This document shows positions 8,520 through 16,230 of a stretch of 34,016 nucleotides of DNA, piece after piece (positions within the stretch are counted from its first letter, which is position 1; every line of letters begins with the position of its first letter). The DNA is taken from assembly GCA_025056555.1 (NCBI GenBank), contig JANWVZ010000021.1, positions 1 to 34,016 on the forward strand. The letters are read 5' to 3'. The translations under genes and the position numbers were made by a program. The stretch is from Gemmatales bacterium (GTDB lineage Bacteria; Planctomycetota; Planctomycetia; Gemmatales; HRBIN36). The notes below the pieces were generated by a model that saw only the letters and a program-made list of their open reading frames with translations, searched no databases and was not told the DNA's origin.

Positions 8520-9497
8520 ATGCAACATACCATGTGGGCAGTGTCGGCAAAGTTTCTGACAGCGTTGTTGGTCGTGGCGATGACTGCGCTGCTGCACGGG
8601 CAGGACGAGGCAACGGTGCGTCGGCTTCTGGATCAGTTGCGCAGCAGCGATCCCTTGCGCCGCGGAGAGGCAGCCCGTGCAATACTGCAAGTGGCGCCGC
8701 ACGCCACCGCTGCTTGGCCAGTTTTCCTGGAAGCGTTGCTCGACGCGAATGAAGAAGTGCGGCAGACTGCCGGCGAAGCCCTGGTGCGGATGGGCGCGAA
8801 AATCGTTCCTGAGTTGGCTCGCGTGTTGGATGGACCGAGTCGGACTTTGAAGCGACGGGTTGCAGTAGTGTTGGGACAGATGGGCTCCAACGCGCTGGAC
8901 GCAGTGCCAGCTCTCGAAAAAGCCCTGCGCGACGAAGACGGAGAAGCACGTGTCTTCGCGGCTTTGGCGCTAGTGCGTATTGCGCCCCAGCGCGCGGACT
9001 TGGTGCCCATCCTGGAACCGTTGCTGCAGGATACTGAACCTCGCTTGCGCGTGGCCTTGGTTTATGCCGTCGAACCTCTAGCTCAGCGCCATCGGGAGGC
9101 CTTGTCTCTCTTGGAAAAAGCCTTGAACGATGCAGCGGCCGATGTTCGGTTAGCTGCAGTGGCGGTATTAGGTCGGCTCGCGGAAGCAGCTCAGCCGACC
9201 GTGCCGGCTTTACAGAAGCGGCTGGCAGATGAACACGAGCTAGTACGCATCAGCGCCGTTTCGGCACTACTATCCATCGGCAGTACGCCCAGCCGTGAAT
9301 TGGTGCCCATACTCACTAAGGCCCTTAGCGCTCAGGATGCTACGGTACGCCGTGCGGCGGTGATCGTTTTGCAGCAGACGGGGCCTGCTGGTGAGGCCGC
9401 CCTGGCTGATCTGAAACGGCTCGCTCAATCTGACCCCGACCCCGTAATTCGCCAGCTGGCTGAACAAACCCTGCTGAAACTCAACCAACCCCGATAG
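8520..9497 (+). CDS. Exported HEAT-repeat protein
   Basis: This 325-residue protein has a signal peptide at about residues 1-28 (FLTALLVVAMTALLHG) followed by a continuous array of roughly 8 HEAT repeats of 30-38 residues. Typical units include SSDPLRRGEAARAILQVAP, ANEEVRQTAGEALVRMG, EDGEARVFAALALVRI, ADVRLAAVAVLGRL, HELVRISAVSALLSIG and DATVRRAAVIVLQQTG. The fold is an all-helical solenoid used for protein binding, with no catalytic motif; it resembles the PBS-lyase/EZ-HEAT type common in planctomycetes. The start has AGGGG about 7 nt upstream. The partner is unknown; location outside the cytoplasm is inferred from the signal peptide. Confidence 0.92.
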   Translation: MQHTMWAVSAKFLTALLVVAMTALLHGQDEATVRRLLDQLRSSDPLRRGEAARAILQVAPHATAAWPVFLEALLDANEEVRQTAGEALVRMGAKIVPELARVLDGPSRTLKRRVAVVLGQMGSNALDAVPALEKALRDEDGEARVFAALALVRIAPQRADLVPILEPLLQDTEPRLRVALVYAVEPLAQRHREALSLLEKALNDAAADVRLAAVAVLGRLAEAAQPTVPALQKRLADEHELVRISAVSALLSIGSTPSRELVPILTKALSAQDATVRRAAVIVLQQTGPAGEAALADLKRLAQSDPDPVIRQLAEQTLLKLNQPR

Positions 9498-9707
9498 AAG
9501 ATCCGCTGAACCGCGGGCAGATTGCCCTGGAGAAAATTGTGCGCCGTGTTGCCGTCGGCTCGGGCTACTTCGTAAGAAGAGCCAATTCACAGGGTTACAC
9601 ACCTATACTGCTCCCTGGAAAATTCGCTTCAGCAGGAGGAAAATGTGCTTAGCATCCTGGAAGCGGGATGCCCAACAACATGCTAACACGAAACAGGAGA
9701 ATCAGTC

Positions 9708-10595
9708 ATGCGGCGGCAAATGCTAAGCCTAGTGGTGGGGCTGTGTGTGGTTGGCTGGCTCGGCGCTCAGGAGAAACCCAAAGGGCCGGCAGTGCCACCG
9801 GGCACGCGAGTCTTGCGTGATTTGGAATACGTGCCCCAGGGACACGAACGCCACAAGCTGGACTTGTATTTGCCTGAGAAAGCGCCGAAACCCATGCCTG
9901 TAGTGGTCTGGATTCATGGCGGCGGTTGGCGCGCGGGCAGTAAAGACAATCCACCATTGCTCTGGTTGGTGGAGCGGGGCTATGCCGTGGCGAGCATCAA
10001 TTATCGGCTCAGCCAGCATGCCACCTTTCCGGCTCAAATCCACGACTGCAAAGCGGCCATTCGCTGGCTGCGGGCGAATGCCTCCAAATACGATATTGAC
10101 CCCAATCGCATTGGTGTTGCAGGTGGTTCTGCCGGCGGGCACTTGGCCGCTTTACTGGGAACGGGCGGAGACGTGAAGGAATTGGAGGGCGAACTCGGTA
10201 CGACCAAGGTGTCCAGTCGAGTGCAAGCTGTGTGTGATATTTTCGGACCGGGCGACTTCCTCCGCTTCGAGCCGATGAACCGTGATCCAAAATCGGTGCT
10301 GGCCCAACTCTTAGGTGGGGTCGTGGATGAAAAGAAAGACCTGGCGCATTTGGCCAGTCCGGTTACCCACGCCACCCGAGACGATCCTCCGTTTCTAATC
10401 TTGCACGGCACCGCCGATAAAGTGGTGCCTCTGGCGCAGAGCGAACTCTTGGAGAGAGCGCTTCGCCAAGCGGGGGTGGAAGTAACGTTAGTAAAAATCG
10501 AGGGCGCAGGTCACGGCGGACCGCAATTCAACACCGCCGAGATTCGCAAGACCATCGCTGATTTCTTCGACAAGCATTTGCGACCTGGCAAATAG
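9708..10595 (+). CDS. Secreted alpha/beta hydrolase (Aes/BD-FAE-like esterase)
   Basis: This 295-residue protein has a signal peptide (MLSLVVGLCVVGWLGA|Q) and an alpha/beta hydrolase fold of the acetyl-esterase/BD-FAE type. The oxyanion motif HGGGW lies at residues 70-74, the nucleophile elbow GGSAGG at 139-144 (Ser141), and the acid and base are in HGTADKVVP (Asp237) and GAGHGG (His269). The phrase YVPQGHERHKLDLYLPEKA is typical of planctomycete 'esterase/lipase' annotations, often found with polysaccharide degradation. The substrate cannot be read from sequence; a carboxyl ester such as an acetylated or feruloylated sugar is the likely type. Start context is weak (AGGAGAATCAGTC before ATG). 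Confidence 0.92.
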   Translation: MRRQMLSLVVGLCVVGWLGAQEKPKGPAVPPGTRVLRDLEYVPQGHERHKLDLYLPEKAPKPMPVVVWIHGGGWRAGSKDNPPLLWLVERGYAVASINYRLSQHATFPAQIHDCKAAIRWLRANASKYDIDPNRIGVAGGSAGGHLAALLGTGGDVKELEGELGTTKVSSRVQAVCDIFGPGDFLRFEPMNRDPKSVLAQLLGGVVDEKKDLAHLASPVTHATRDDPPFLILHGTADKVVPLAQSELLERALRQAGVEVTLVKIEGAGHGGPQFNTAEIRKTIADFFDKHLRPGK

Positions 10596-10644
10596 CCTTG
10601 CCTCTCCGCGCACTGTGCCGTTCCGCTCTGAGTCCAGCTGCTCA

Positions 10645-10674
10645 CGACCTAAGAGGTCGGCTCGATTCTTTTTT
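10645..10674 (+). terminator. Possible intrinsic terminator after the esterase gene
   Basis: CGACCT and AGGTCG form a 6-bp stem with loop AAG, followed after 8 nt by a run of T residues. The stem is short and the gap to the T-run is long, so this is a weak call. Confidence 0.35.
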
Positions 10675-10726
10675 CGGTCTTGTGAGCGCCGTAGTCTAAA
10701 CTTGCAAAGTGCGGAGGGAAAAAGTC

Positions 10727-12451
10727 ATGAAGCCCATAACAAGCTACTGGCTGGGAGGAGTGGTTGTCATGGCAATGGTGACGGGGCTTGGTGCCCAGAC
10801 TGGCCCTGGGGGGAACAACGATGCCGAGGAGCGGGCCCGGGCTTTTATTCGTTATTACGAGGAACAGGTACGACCGTTAGAGATTGCCGTCAACTTAGCT
10901 TGGTGGAAAGCCAATCTCAGTGGCAAGGACGAGGATTTCAAGGCTAAGGAGGAAGCCCAGAACAAGCTCGATGCGGCGCTAAGTAACCGCGAACGCTTTG
11001 CCGAGCTGAAGGCACTCTATGGCCAGGTCAAAGATCGCGTGCTGGCCCGGCAAATCCATCTGCTTTACTTAGCCCATTTGGAGAAGCAGGTGGCCCCCGA
11101 TCTGCTGCGTCAGATTGTCAGCAAGGCCAACGCCGTCGAAAAAGCTTTTAATGTTTATCGTGCCCGAGTGGGGGAACGGGAGCTGACCGACAGTGAAGTG
11201 CGTCGCGTCCTCAAACAATCTACCGACAGTTCGTACCGCAAAGCCGTTTGGGAAGCCAGCAAAGCCGTGGGCGCGGTCGTCGAGAAAGATCTGAAGGAAC
11301 TGGTGCGGTTGCGTAATCAGGCTGCTCGTCAGCTGGGATTTCCAGATTACCATGCCCTGCAACTGCACATTAACGAACAAAGTCAGGATGAGGTACTCCG
11401 CCTCTTCGACGAATTAGACCGTCTCACAAACCAACCGTTCCGCCGGCTCAAGGAACGTTTGGATCGGGTTTTGGCTAAGCAATACGGCTTGGCCATCTCC
11501 GACCTGCGCCCGTGGCATTACAAAGACCCCTTCTTCCAGGAATCAGTGGCGGATTATACTGCGGACCCCGACGCTCCGAAACCGCCTGCAGACCTCGATG
11601 CTGTATACGCGAAGGCGGACATTGTGCGTATCTGTCGGGATTACTTCGCCAGTTTCGGATTACCGGTCGAAGACATTCTGGCGCGAAGTGATTTGTTCGA
11701 GAAACCGGGTAAGAGTCCTCATGCGTTCTGCATAGATATTGACCGCGAGGGAGACGTGCGCGTGTTAGCTAATATCGTGCCTAACGAATACTGGATGAAT
11801 ACCATGTTACATGAATTGGGCCATGCCGTTTACAGCAAGTACATACCGCGAACGTTGCCCTATGTATTGCGCGCCGAGGCACACATCCTGACCACGGAAG
11901 GTATTGCCATGATGATGGAGCGCGCCAGCAAACAGTCTGCCTGGGCCCAGGCGATGGGACTGCACGTCCCTGATCCTGAAGCCTTCGACGAAACCGGCCA
12001 ACGCATGCTCCAGGCGCAGCTGCTGATCTTCTCGCGCTGGTGCCAGGTGATGCTCCGCTTCGAAAAGGAAATGTACGCTAACCCAGAGCAAGATTTGAAC
12101 CGACTCTGGTGGGACTTGGTCGAGAAGTATCAGTTGGTGCGCAGGCCCGAGGGACGAAACGCTCCCGATTATGCCAGCAAAATCCATATTGTCAGCGCAC
12201 CGTGTTACTACCACAACTACATGCTCGGCGAAATGTTCGCCTGCCAGCTGCACCATGCTATAGCCCGCGAGGTGTTGCGCACCACACCCGACAAGGCCCT
12301 TTACGTCCACCGTAAAGAAGTAGGGGATTTCCTCAAACAGAAGGTCTTCGGTCCGGGCCGGAGTATGACTTGGCAGGAGTTGACACGTTTTGCCACTGGC
12401 GAAGACCTCAGTCCGCAGGCGTTTGCCCGCGACTTTGGCGCGGGGCAATGA
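10727..12451 (+). CDS. Exported zinc metallopeptidase, M2 (ACE-like) family
   Basis: This is a 574-residue gluzincin. I start at the ATG at 10727, behind GGAGGG, instead of the GTG at 10709. The signal peptide is SYWLGGVVVMAMVTGLGAQ. The zinc site is HELGH at residues 362-366, and the third ligand is probably Glu391 in TTEG, 29 residues after the first His. The region LPYVLRAEAHILTTEG aligns by eye with the ACE segment after HEMGH (LP..LR....HEA). PCYYHNYMLGEMFACQL near the C-terminus and LRNQAARQLGFPDYHALQL are also typical of bacterial peptidase_M2. Expected activity is release of C-terminal dipeptides from peptides outside the cytoplasm. M3 is the main alternative, but spacing and flanks fit M2 better. 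Confidence 0.88.
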   Translation: MKPITSYWLGGVVVMAMVTGLGAQTGPGGNNDAEERARAFIRYYEEQVRPLEIAVNLAWWKANLSGKDEDFKAKEEAQNKLDAALSNRERFAELKALYGQVKDRVLARQIHLLYLAHLEKQVAPDLLRQIVSKANAVEKAFNVYRARVGERELTDSEVRRVLKQSTDSSYRKAVWEASKAVGAVVEKDLKELVRLRNQAARQLGFPDYHALQLHINEQSQDEVLRLFDELDRLTNQPFRRLKERLDRVLAKQYGLAISDLRPWHYKDPFFQESVADYTADPDAPKPPADLDAVYAKADIVRICRDYFASFGLPVEDILARSDLFEKPGKSPHAFCIDIDREGDVRVLANIVPNEYWMNTMLHELGHAVYSKYIPRTLPYVLRAEAHILTTEGIAMMMERASKQSAWAQAMGLHVPDPEAFDETGQRMLQAQLLIFSRWCQVMLRFEKEMYANPEQDLNRLWWDLVEKYQLVRRPEGRNAPDYASKIHIVSAPCYYHNYMLGEMFACQLHHAIAREVLRTTPDKALYVHRKEVGDFLKQKVFGPGRSMTWQELTRFATGEDLSPQAFARDFGAGQ

Positions 12452-12879
12452 CAGCTCCGTCCCCCTGGCCCAGGAAGACGGTGGCCCCGGTAAGATTCGC
12501 TGCCTCCCATCTGACATACTGTTTTGCCGCACTGCGGTTTGGAAAATGGCCTGATCAGGGACACAGTTGTTTGTTGAGGAGAGTCCCTTACGCCGAATGA
12601 TTCTGTCTCGACCTGTCGCGGATTTCCTCGATTGCGCAGATGTGTCTTTATGATCGAAAAGTACGACCGGCCAACCTTACAACTCTGGGTACACGAAAAC
12701 GACGTGAATCAAATTCAGTGCGGTTGACCGAATATTCTGGCCCGCGAACCTCCGCGACCAGCAGGCTGGTCGAAAGGGACGCAGCGGCTCATTGTGTGAT
12801 ATTTTTGTGAATATTACGTCAACAGGAGTAACTATAATTACGCCAAAAGGACTAGGGCACCAGCAGAGGGGAAAGGTCA
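12452..12879. other. Intergenic spacer of 428 bp upstream of the phosphatidyltransferase gene
   Basis: No gene is seen. A 7-bp hairpin CGACCAG/CTGGTCG with loop CAGG lies at 12755-12772. A perfect -10-like TATAAT lies at 12833-12838, 42 bp before the GTG start at 12880, but no good -35 sits at 16-18 bp. Confidence 0.5.
12833..12838 (+). promoter_or_regulatory. Candidate -10 element for the phosphatidyltransferase gene
   Basis: TATAAT, perfect to consensus, 42 bp upstream of the start codon; the nearest -35-like TTGTGA is 22 bp away, which is too far for a classic sigma70 promoter. Confidence 0.3.
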
Positions 12880-13683
12880 GTGCGGCGAATCGCCATCTTG
12901 CCGACCTTGTGTACTCTGGGAAACGCCGCCTGCGGGTTCACTGCCATTATGCTGGCAACCGGAGCCGGGTTAGCCAGTGATTGGCCGAATGAATCTGCAC
13001 TTTACACGGCGGCCTGGCTGATTTTCGCCGCGATGGTGTTCGACGTATTTGACGGTTTCCTGGCACGGCGCTCGCGCACGGCCAGTCAGTTTGGTGCCGA
13101 ACTGGACAGCTTATGCGATGCGATCAGTTTCGGCGCCGCACCGGGTTTTCTGCTGTTGCAGTTGGGTAGCCATTTCACTAACCGCCTGGCGGGGGAGATT
13201 TTTCTGCTCATCGCGCTCTTGTACATGGTTTGTGCCGTGCTGCGCCTGGCTCGCTTCAATGTGCAAACTACTCTCGAAGCAAAAAGCCATAAGAGTTTTC
13301 AGGGTTTACCCTCGCCAGCGGCAGCGGGTTGCCTGGCCTCGCTGGTGCTGCTTGGCTATTCGCCTATGCGTTATCCGTGGTTGCCCGACGAAGTCCGTCA
13401 GGCCGTGCACTGGTTTGCTCCCCTCGGCGCCACTGTCGTGGCTCTGCTAATGGTTTCTCGTATCTCCTATCCCCATTTGGCCATGCACTGGCTGCGCCGG
13501 CGCCGACCTTTTACGGAGGTCGTCGAGGTAATTTTCGCCGTATTCCTGCTGGTCTTTTTGAAAGAAGTGGCCCTTCTGGGGCTGTGCTGGCTATATGTAG
13601 TGGCCGGTCCAGCTCTGTCCTTGGTACGACGAAAAGTGCCTCAGACCCTCGAGGCCTCCGCATCACCGATTATCGAGCGGTGA
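12880..13683 (+). CDS. pssA: CDP-diacylglycerol--serine O-phosphatidyltransferase
   Basis: This 267-residue membrane enzyme belongs to the CDP-alcohol phosphatidyltransferase family. The signature DG..AR........G...D...D is complete in FDVFDGFLARRSRTASQFGAELDSLCD at about residues 56-82. The N-terminus RRIAILPTLCTLGNAACGF and the following DAISFGAAPGFLL are typical of PssA of the Gram-positive/integral type. It transfers the phosphatidyl group from CDP-diacylglycerol to serine at the cytoplasmic face, the first step to phosphatidylethanolamine. Several further membrane segments follow. The start is GTG, with GAGGGGAAAGG just upstream. It converges with the MFS gene. PgsA is the main alternative, but the N-terminal motif favours PssA; no psd gene is visible nearby. 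Confidence 0.9.
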   Translation: MRRIAILPTLCTLGNAACGFTAIMLATGAGLASDWPNESALYTAAWLIFAAMVFDVFDGFLARRSRTASQFGAELDSLCDAISFGAAPGFLLLQLGSHFTNRLAGEIFLLIALLYMVCAVLRLARFNVQTTLEAKSHKSFQGLPSPAAAGCLASLVLLGYSPMRYPWLPDEVRQAVHWFAPLGATVVALLMVSRISYPHLAMHWLRRRRPFTEVVEVIFAVFLLVFLKEVALLGLCWLYVVAGPALSLVRRKVPQTLEASASPIIER

Positions 13684-13785
13684 TTCTTGTAAACCTAGTC
13701 AGTGAAACCGTTGCAGTAAAGCGGCAGCAACCATGCGCGACGCGATCATCTTGAACACATGCTCCCAGTTCTGAAGAGCGACCTT

Positions 13786-15084
13786 TCAGCCGTGGTGCGG
13801 CATTTGGGAGGAGTGGGGAGTCGGCGGTTCCCAACGCAACGACCAGCAGATTACTACGACAGCCAACGCGGAGATCAGCACTGACAAACCTAGCGGCATT
13901 CCCGCTGAAGCCAGCGCCAGCCATTTTCCCAGCCAAGGCATCAGCAAACCGCGCAGGCCATTCAGGATGAAGTGAATGCCGTTATAGGTAGGAATGTCGT
14001 CCGGCGCAGGGGCAAACTGTACCGACGCCAAAGCCCAGGTGACTTGTCCGCCACCTTCCGAAACGCCTCGCAACACACTACCGACGTACATCAGGGCAGG
14101 CGCGAGCCAAACCAATCCGCCGAGATAACAGGCCAAATAGCCCGTCATCACAATGGCAATAAGCAGCCGGGTTCGCACGATACCAATGCGGTCGAGAACG
14201 TAACCCCAAATTGGCGAAGTCAGTGCCAGCACCAGCTGCGGCACAACAGTCATCCATAATGTGATGCTCGCCGTGTCCCAGCCCAATCTTTCGTGCGCCA
14301 AGACGATGCTCACGCCCCAACTCACAAAAAACGCGGAGCCTGACAGGAAAAAAGCGATTTCAAAATAACGGAATCTGCGGTCCTGCTGCATGACCTGGCG
14401 GAGTCGCTGCCAACCGGTCCGCCACGAACCCGGTCTCCCCACCATTGGCTGACGCAATAACCGCAATTGCCCATAAAACACGCAGGCCACCAAGCCACAC
14501 AATCCTGCTAACGGGTAAAGCCACTGATAACTGCGCACATCCTGACTGGAGACCACGCCGGCCAGCAACGCGGCCAACACCATGCCGAGATAATTCCAGA
14601 AAATCAGAGTCCCCAGCACCCGGCCAAACAGACTTCGCGGGTAGGTGCAGTAATATGTGCTCGATTGTCCCATGCGCATTCCGGAGTGGAACAATTGGGC
14701 CAAGGTAATAATGGCGGTAAACAGGGCACCATTTTCCACCCAGAACAGGGCAAACAGGGGCAGGTTGGCCAGCAGGGCAGTCTGCACCACTAACTGATGC
14801 ATGCCCACACGCCGACCCCAGGCGGCCCACAGCGGCCCCAGAAATGCCCCACAAGGAAAGGCGCAGGTGATTACCGTGACGTAGGCCATTCGCGTCAAAG
14901 TATCTACTTCGAAACACGTTGCCGCTATCGCGGGAGCAGCAAACAGAATCATACCCATAAAGAAACCGTTAAACAGAGAAAAGAGACTCTCCCTCAGCAG
15001 ATTATGGCGTATCAGTGCTTCGGAAAAATCTGTATGGTCAGGCTGTGCCGGCCAAGTCGCTGGCGCGTGGCTTATCGCACTCAT
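13786..15084 (-). CDS. MFS-type permease, substrate unknown
   Basis: This 432-residue protein has about 12 hydrophobic segments, for example LFNGFFMGMILFAAPAIAATC (about 37-57), VITCAFPCGAFLGPLWAAWG, NYLGMVLAALLAGVV and SLRGLLMP-type helices near the C-terminus. The loop after helix 2-3 (GPLWAAWGRRVGMHQLVV) fits the position of the MFS cytoplasmic G-x3-D/R motif. A second-half repeat of it is seen in SPIWGYVLDRIGIVRTRLLIA, which is the clearest MFS sign. No substrate-specific motif is seen and no linked catabolic genes point to cargo. The start at 15084 lacks a clear SD, so the N-terminus could differ. It is divergent from the PEBP gene and convergent with pssA. Confidence 0.87.
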   Translation of the reverse strand: MSAISHAPATWPAQPDHTDFSEALIRHNLLRESLFSLFNGFFMGMILFAAPAIAATCFEVDTLTRMAYVTVITCAFPCGAFLGPLWAAWGRRVGMHQLVVQTALLANLPLFALFWVENGALFTAIITLAQLFHSGMRMGQSSTYYCTYPRSLFGRVLGTLIFWNYLGMVLAALLAGVVSSQDVRSYQWLYPLAGLCGLVACVFYGQLRLLRQPMVGRPGSWRTGWQRLRQVMQQDRRFRYFEIAFFLSGSAFFVSWGVSIVLAHERLGWDTASITLWMTVVPQLVLALTSPIWGYVLDRIGIVRTRLLIAIVMTGYLACYLGGLVWLAPALMYVGSVLRGVSEGGGQVTWALASVQFAPAPDDIPTYNGIHFILNGLRGLLMPWLGKWLALASAGMPLGLSVLISALAVVVICWSLRWEPPTPHSSQMPHHG

Positions 15085-15222
15085 GGGTAGTATCGAGCTT
15101 GACTGCGGTAACGATTTCGGTGTGTGTCCGCTTTACTATACAATCAACGCGACAAATTGTCTTGCTCAACTGGTCAGGGCAGGGAGCACTTCTTAGAAAA
15201 ATTATGTCGGGGGGAACCGATC

Positions 15223-15687
15223 ATGCCGATGGTGCTGAAAAGTTCGGCTTTTGCGCAGGGAGCGGTAATTCCGAAAGAACACACGGCGGACGGTCGGGAT
15301 ATTTCACCGCCCCTTGAGTGGACTGACCCCCCTGTGGGAACCCAATCCTTTGCGTTGCTGTGCGAAGACCCAGACGCCCCGCGGGGACTATGGGTCCACT
15401 GGGTGTTGTTCAACGTTCCGCCTCAGACCCGCTCACTACCTGCCGGCGTGCCGCCCCACGATCATCTGGCCGATGGCTCCCGACAGGGCCGCAACGATTT
15501 CGGCCGCATCGGTTATGGTGGACCAGCTCCACCGCGCGGTAAGCCCCATCGTTACTTCTTCCGCTTGTACGCGCTCGACACTTCGTTGGGACTGCCACCC
15601 GGAGCCACTCGCGAAATGCTCTTAAAGGCGATGCACGGCCACATCCTCGAACAAGCCGAAGTCATGGGAATCTACGCTCGGCCCTGA
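15223..15687 (+). CDS. YbhB/YbcL-family (PEBP-like, Raf kinase inhibitor-like) protein
   Basis: This is a 154-residue protein of the bacterial phosphatidylethanolamine-binding protein family. I start at the ATG at 15223, with GGGGGGAA upstream and the family's usual N-terminus (LKSSAFAQGAVIPKEHTADGRDISPPLEW); the longer ORF adds 33 unrelated residues. The ligand-pocket motifs DPDAPRGLWVHW (about 49-60) and NDFGRIGYGGPAPPRGKPHRYFFRLYAL (about 92-119) are intact. There is no signal peptide. Its role in bacteria is not settled. It is followed after only 20 nt by nrfH, so it is probably co-transcribed with the nitrite reductase genes, although no functional link is known. Confidence 0.93.
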   Translation: MPMVLKSSAFAQGAVIPKEHTADGRDISPPLEWTDPPVGTQSFALLCEDPDAPRGLWVHWVLFNVPPQTRSLPAGVPPHDHLADGSRQGRNDFGRIGYGGPAPPRGKPHRYFFRLYALDTSLGLPPGATREMLLKAMHGHILEQAEVMGIYARP

Positions 15688-15707
15688 ACGCTCGGAGGCG
15701 GCCCGCG

Positions 15708-16181
15708 GTGAAATTTACGGAAGCTCTGTCTGCCTGCTGCGGTGTTTCTCTGTCTGGGTTGGCCTTGTCAGCGTTAGTGGGCGTGCTCCTTGGGGCGGGC
15801 GCTTACACCATTTATTACGCCGAGGCCACCTCCTACCTGCGCGATGAGCCGACTGCTTGTATCAATTGTCACATCATGCGGGAACATTATGAATCCTGGC
15901 AAAAGGCAGGACACCATACGGTTGCCGTCTGCAATGATTGTCACCTGCCGCACCGTTTCGTCGGCAAATGGACCGCCAAGCTCCGCAACGGTTTCTTCCA
16001 CTCCAAGGCGTTTACGTTCCAGGACTTTCACGAGCCGATTCTGATTCATCCCTGGAACCATGGCATTGTGCAAGCCAATTGCGTGGCCTGCCATCGGGAA
16101 TTAGCGCAGCACATCTTGTTGGCGGGTCAGCCGGACTGCATCCGCTGTCATCAGGCTGCCGGCCACGGCCCGCGTAAGTAG
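15708..16181 (+). CDS. nrfH: Cytochrome c nitrite reductase small subunit NrfH (tetraheme quinol dehydrogenase)
   Basis: This 157-residue NapC/NirT-family protein has one N-terminal membrane helix (about 13-37) and four heme c sites: CINCH (51-55), CNDCH (75-79), CVACH (125-129) and CIRCH (144-148). The first has the NrfH-type CxxCHxM pattern, with Met57 as probable axial ligand of heme 1. NrfH takes electrons from menaquinol and passes them to NrfA on the periplasmic side. The length matches known NrfH. The start is GTG, with GGAGG about 10 nt upstream. nrfA follows after 49 nt. Confidence 0.96.
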   Translation: MKFTEALSACCGVSLSGLALSALVGVLLGAGAYTIYYAEATSYLRDEPTACINCHIMREHYESWQKAGHHTVAVCNDCHLPHRFVGKWTAKLRNGFFHSKAFTFQDFHEPILIHPWNHGIVQANCVACHRELAQHILLAGQPDCIRCHQAAGHGPRK

Positions 16182-16230
16182 GGACTACTATTACGAAAGC
16201 CTCAGGAAAGGATGTAACGGGGAAGATTCT

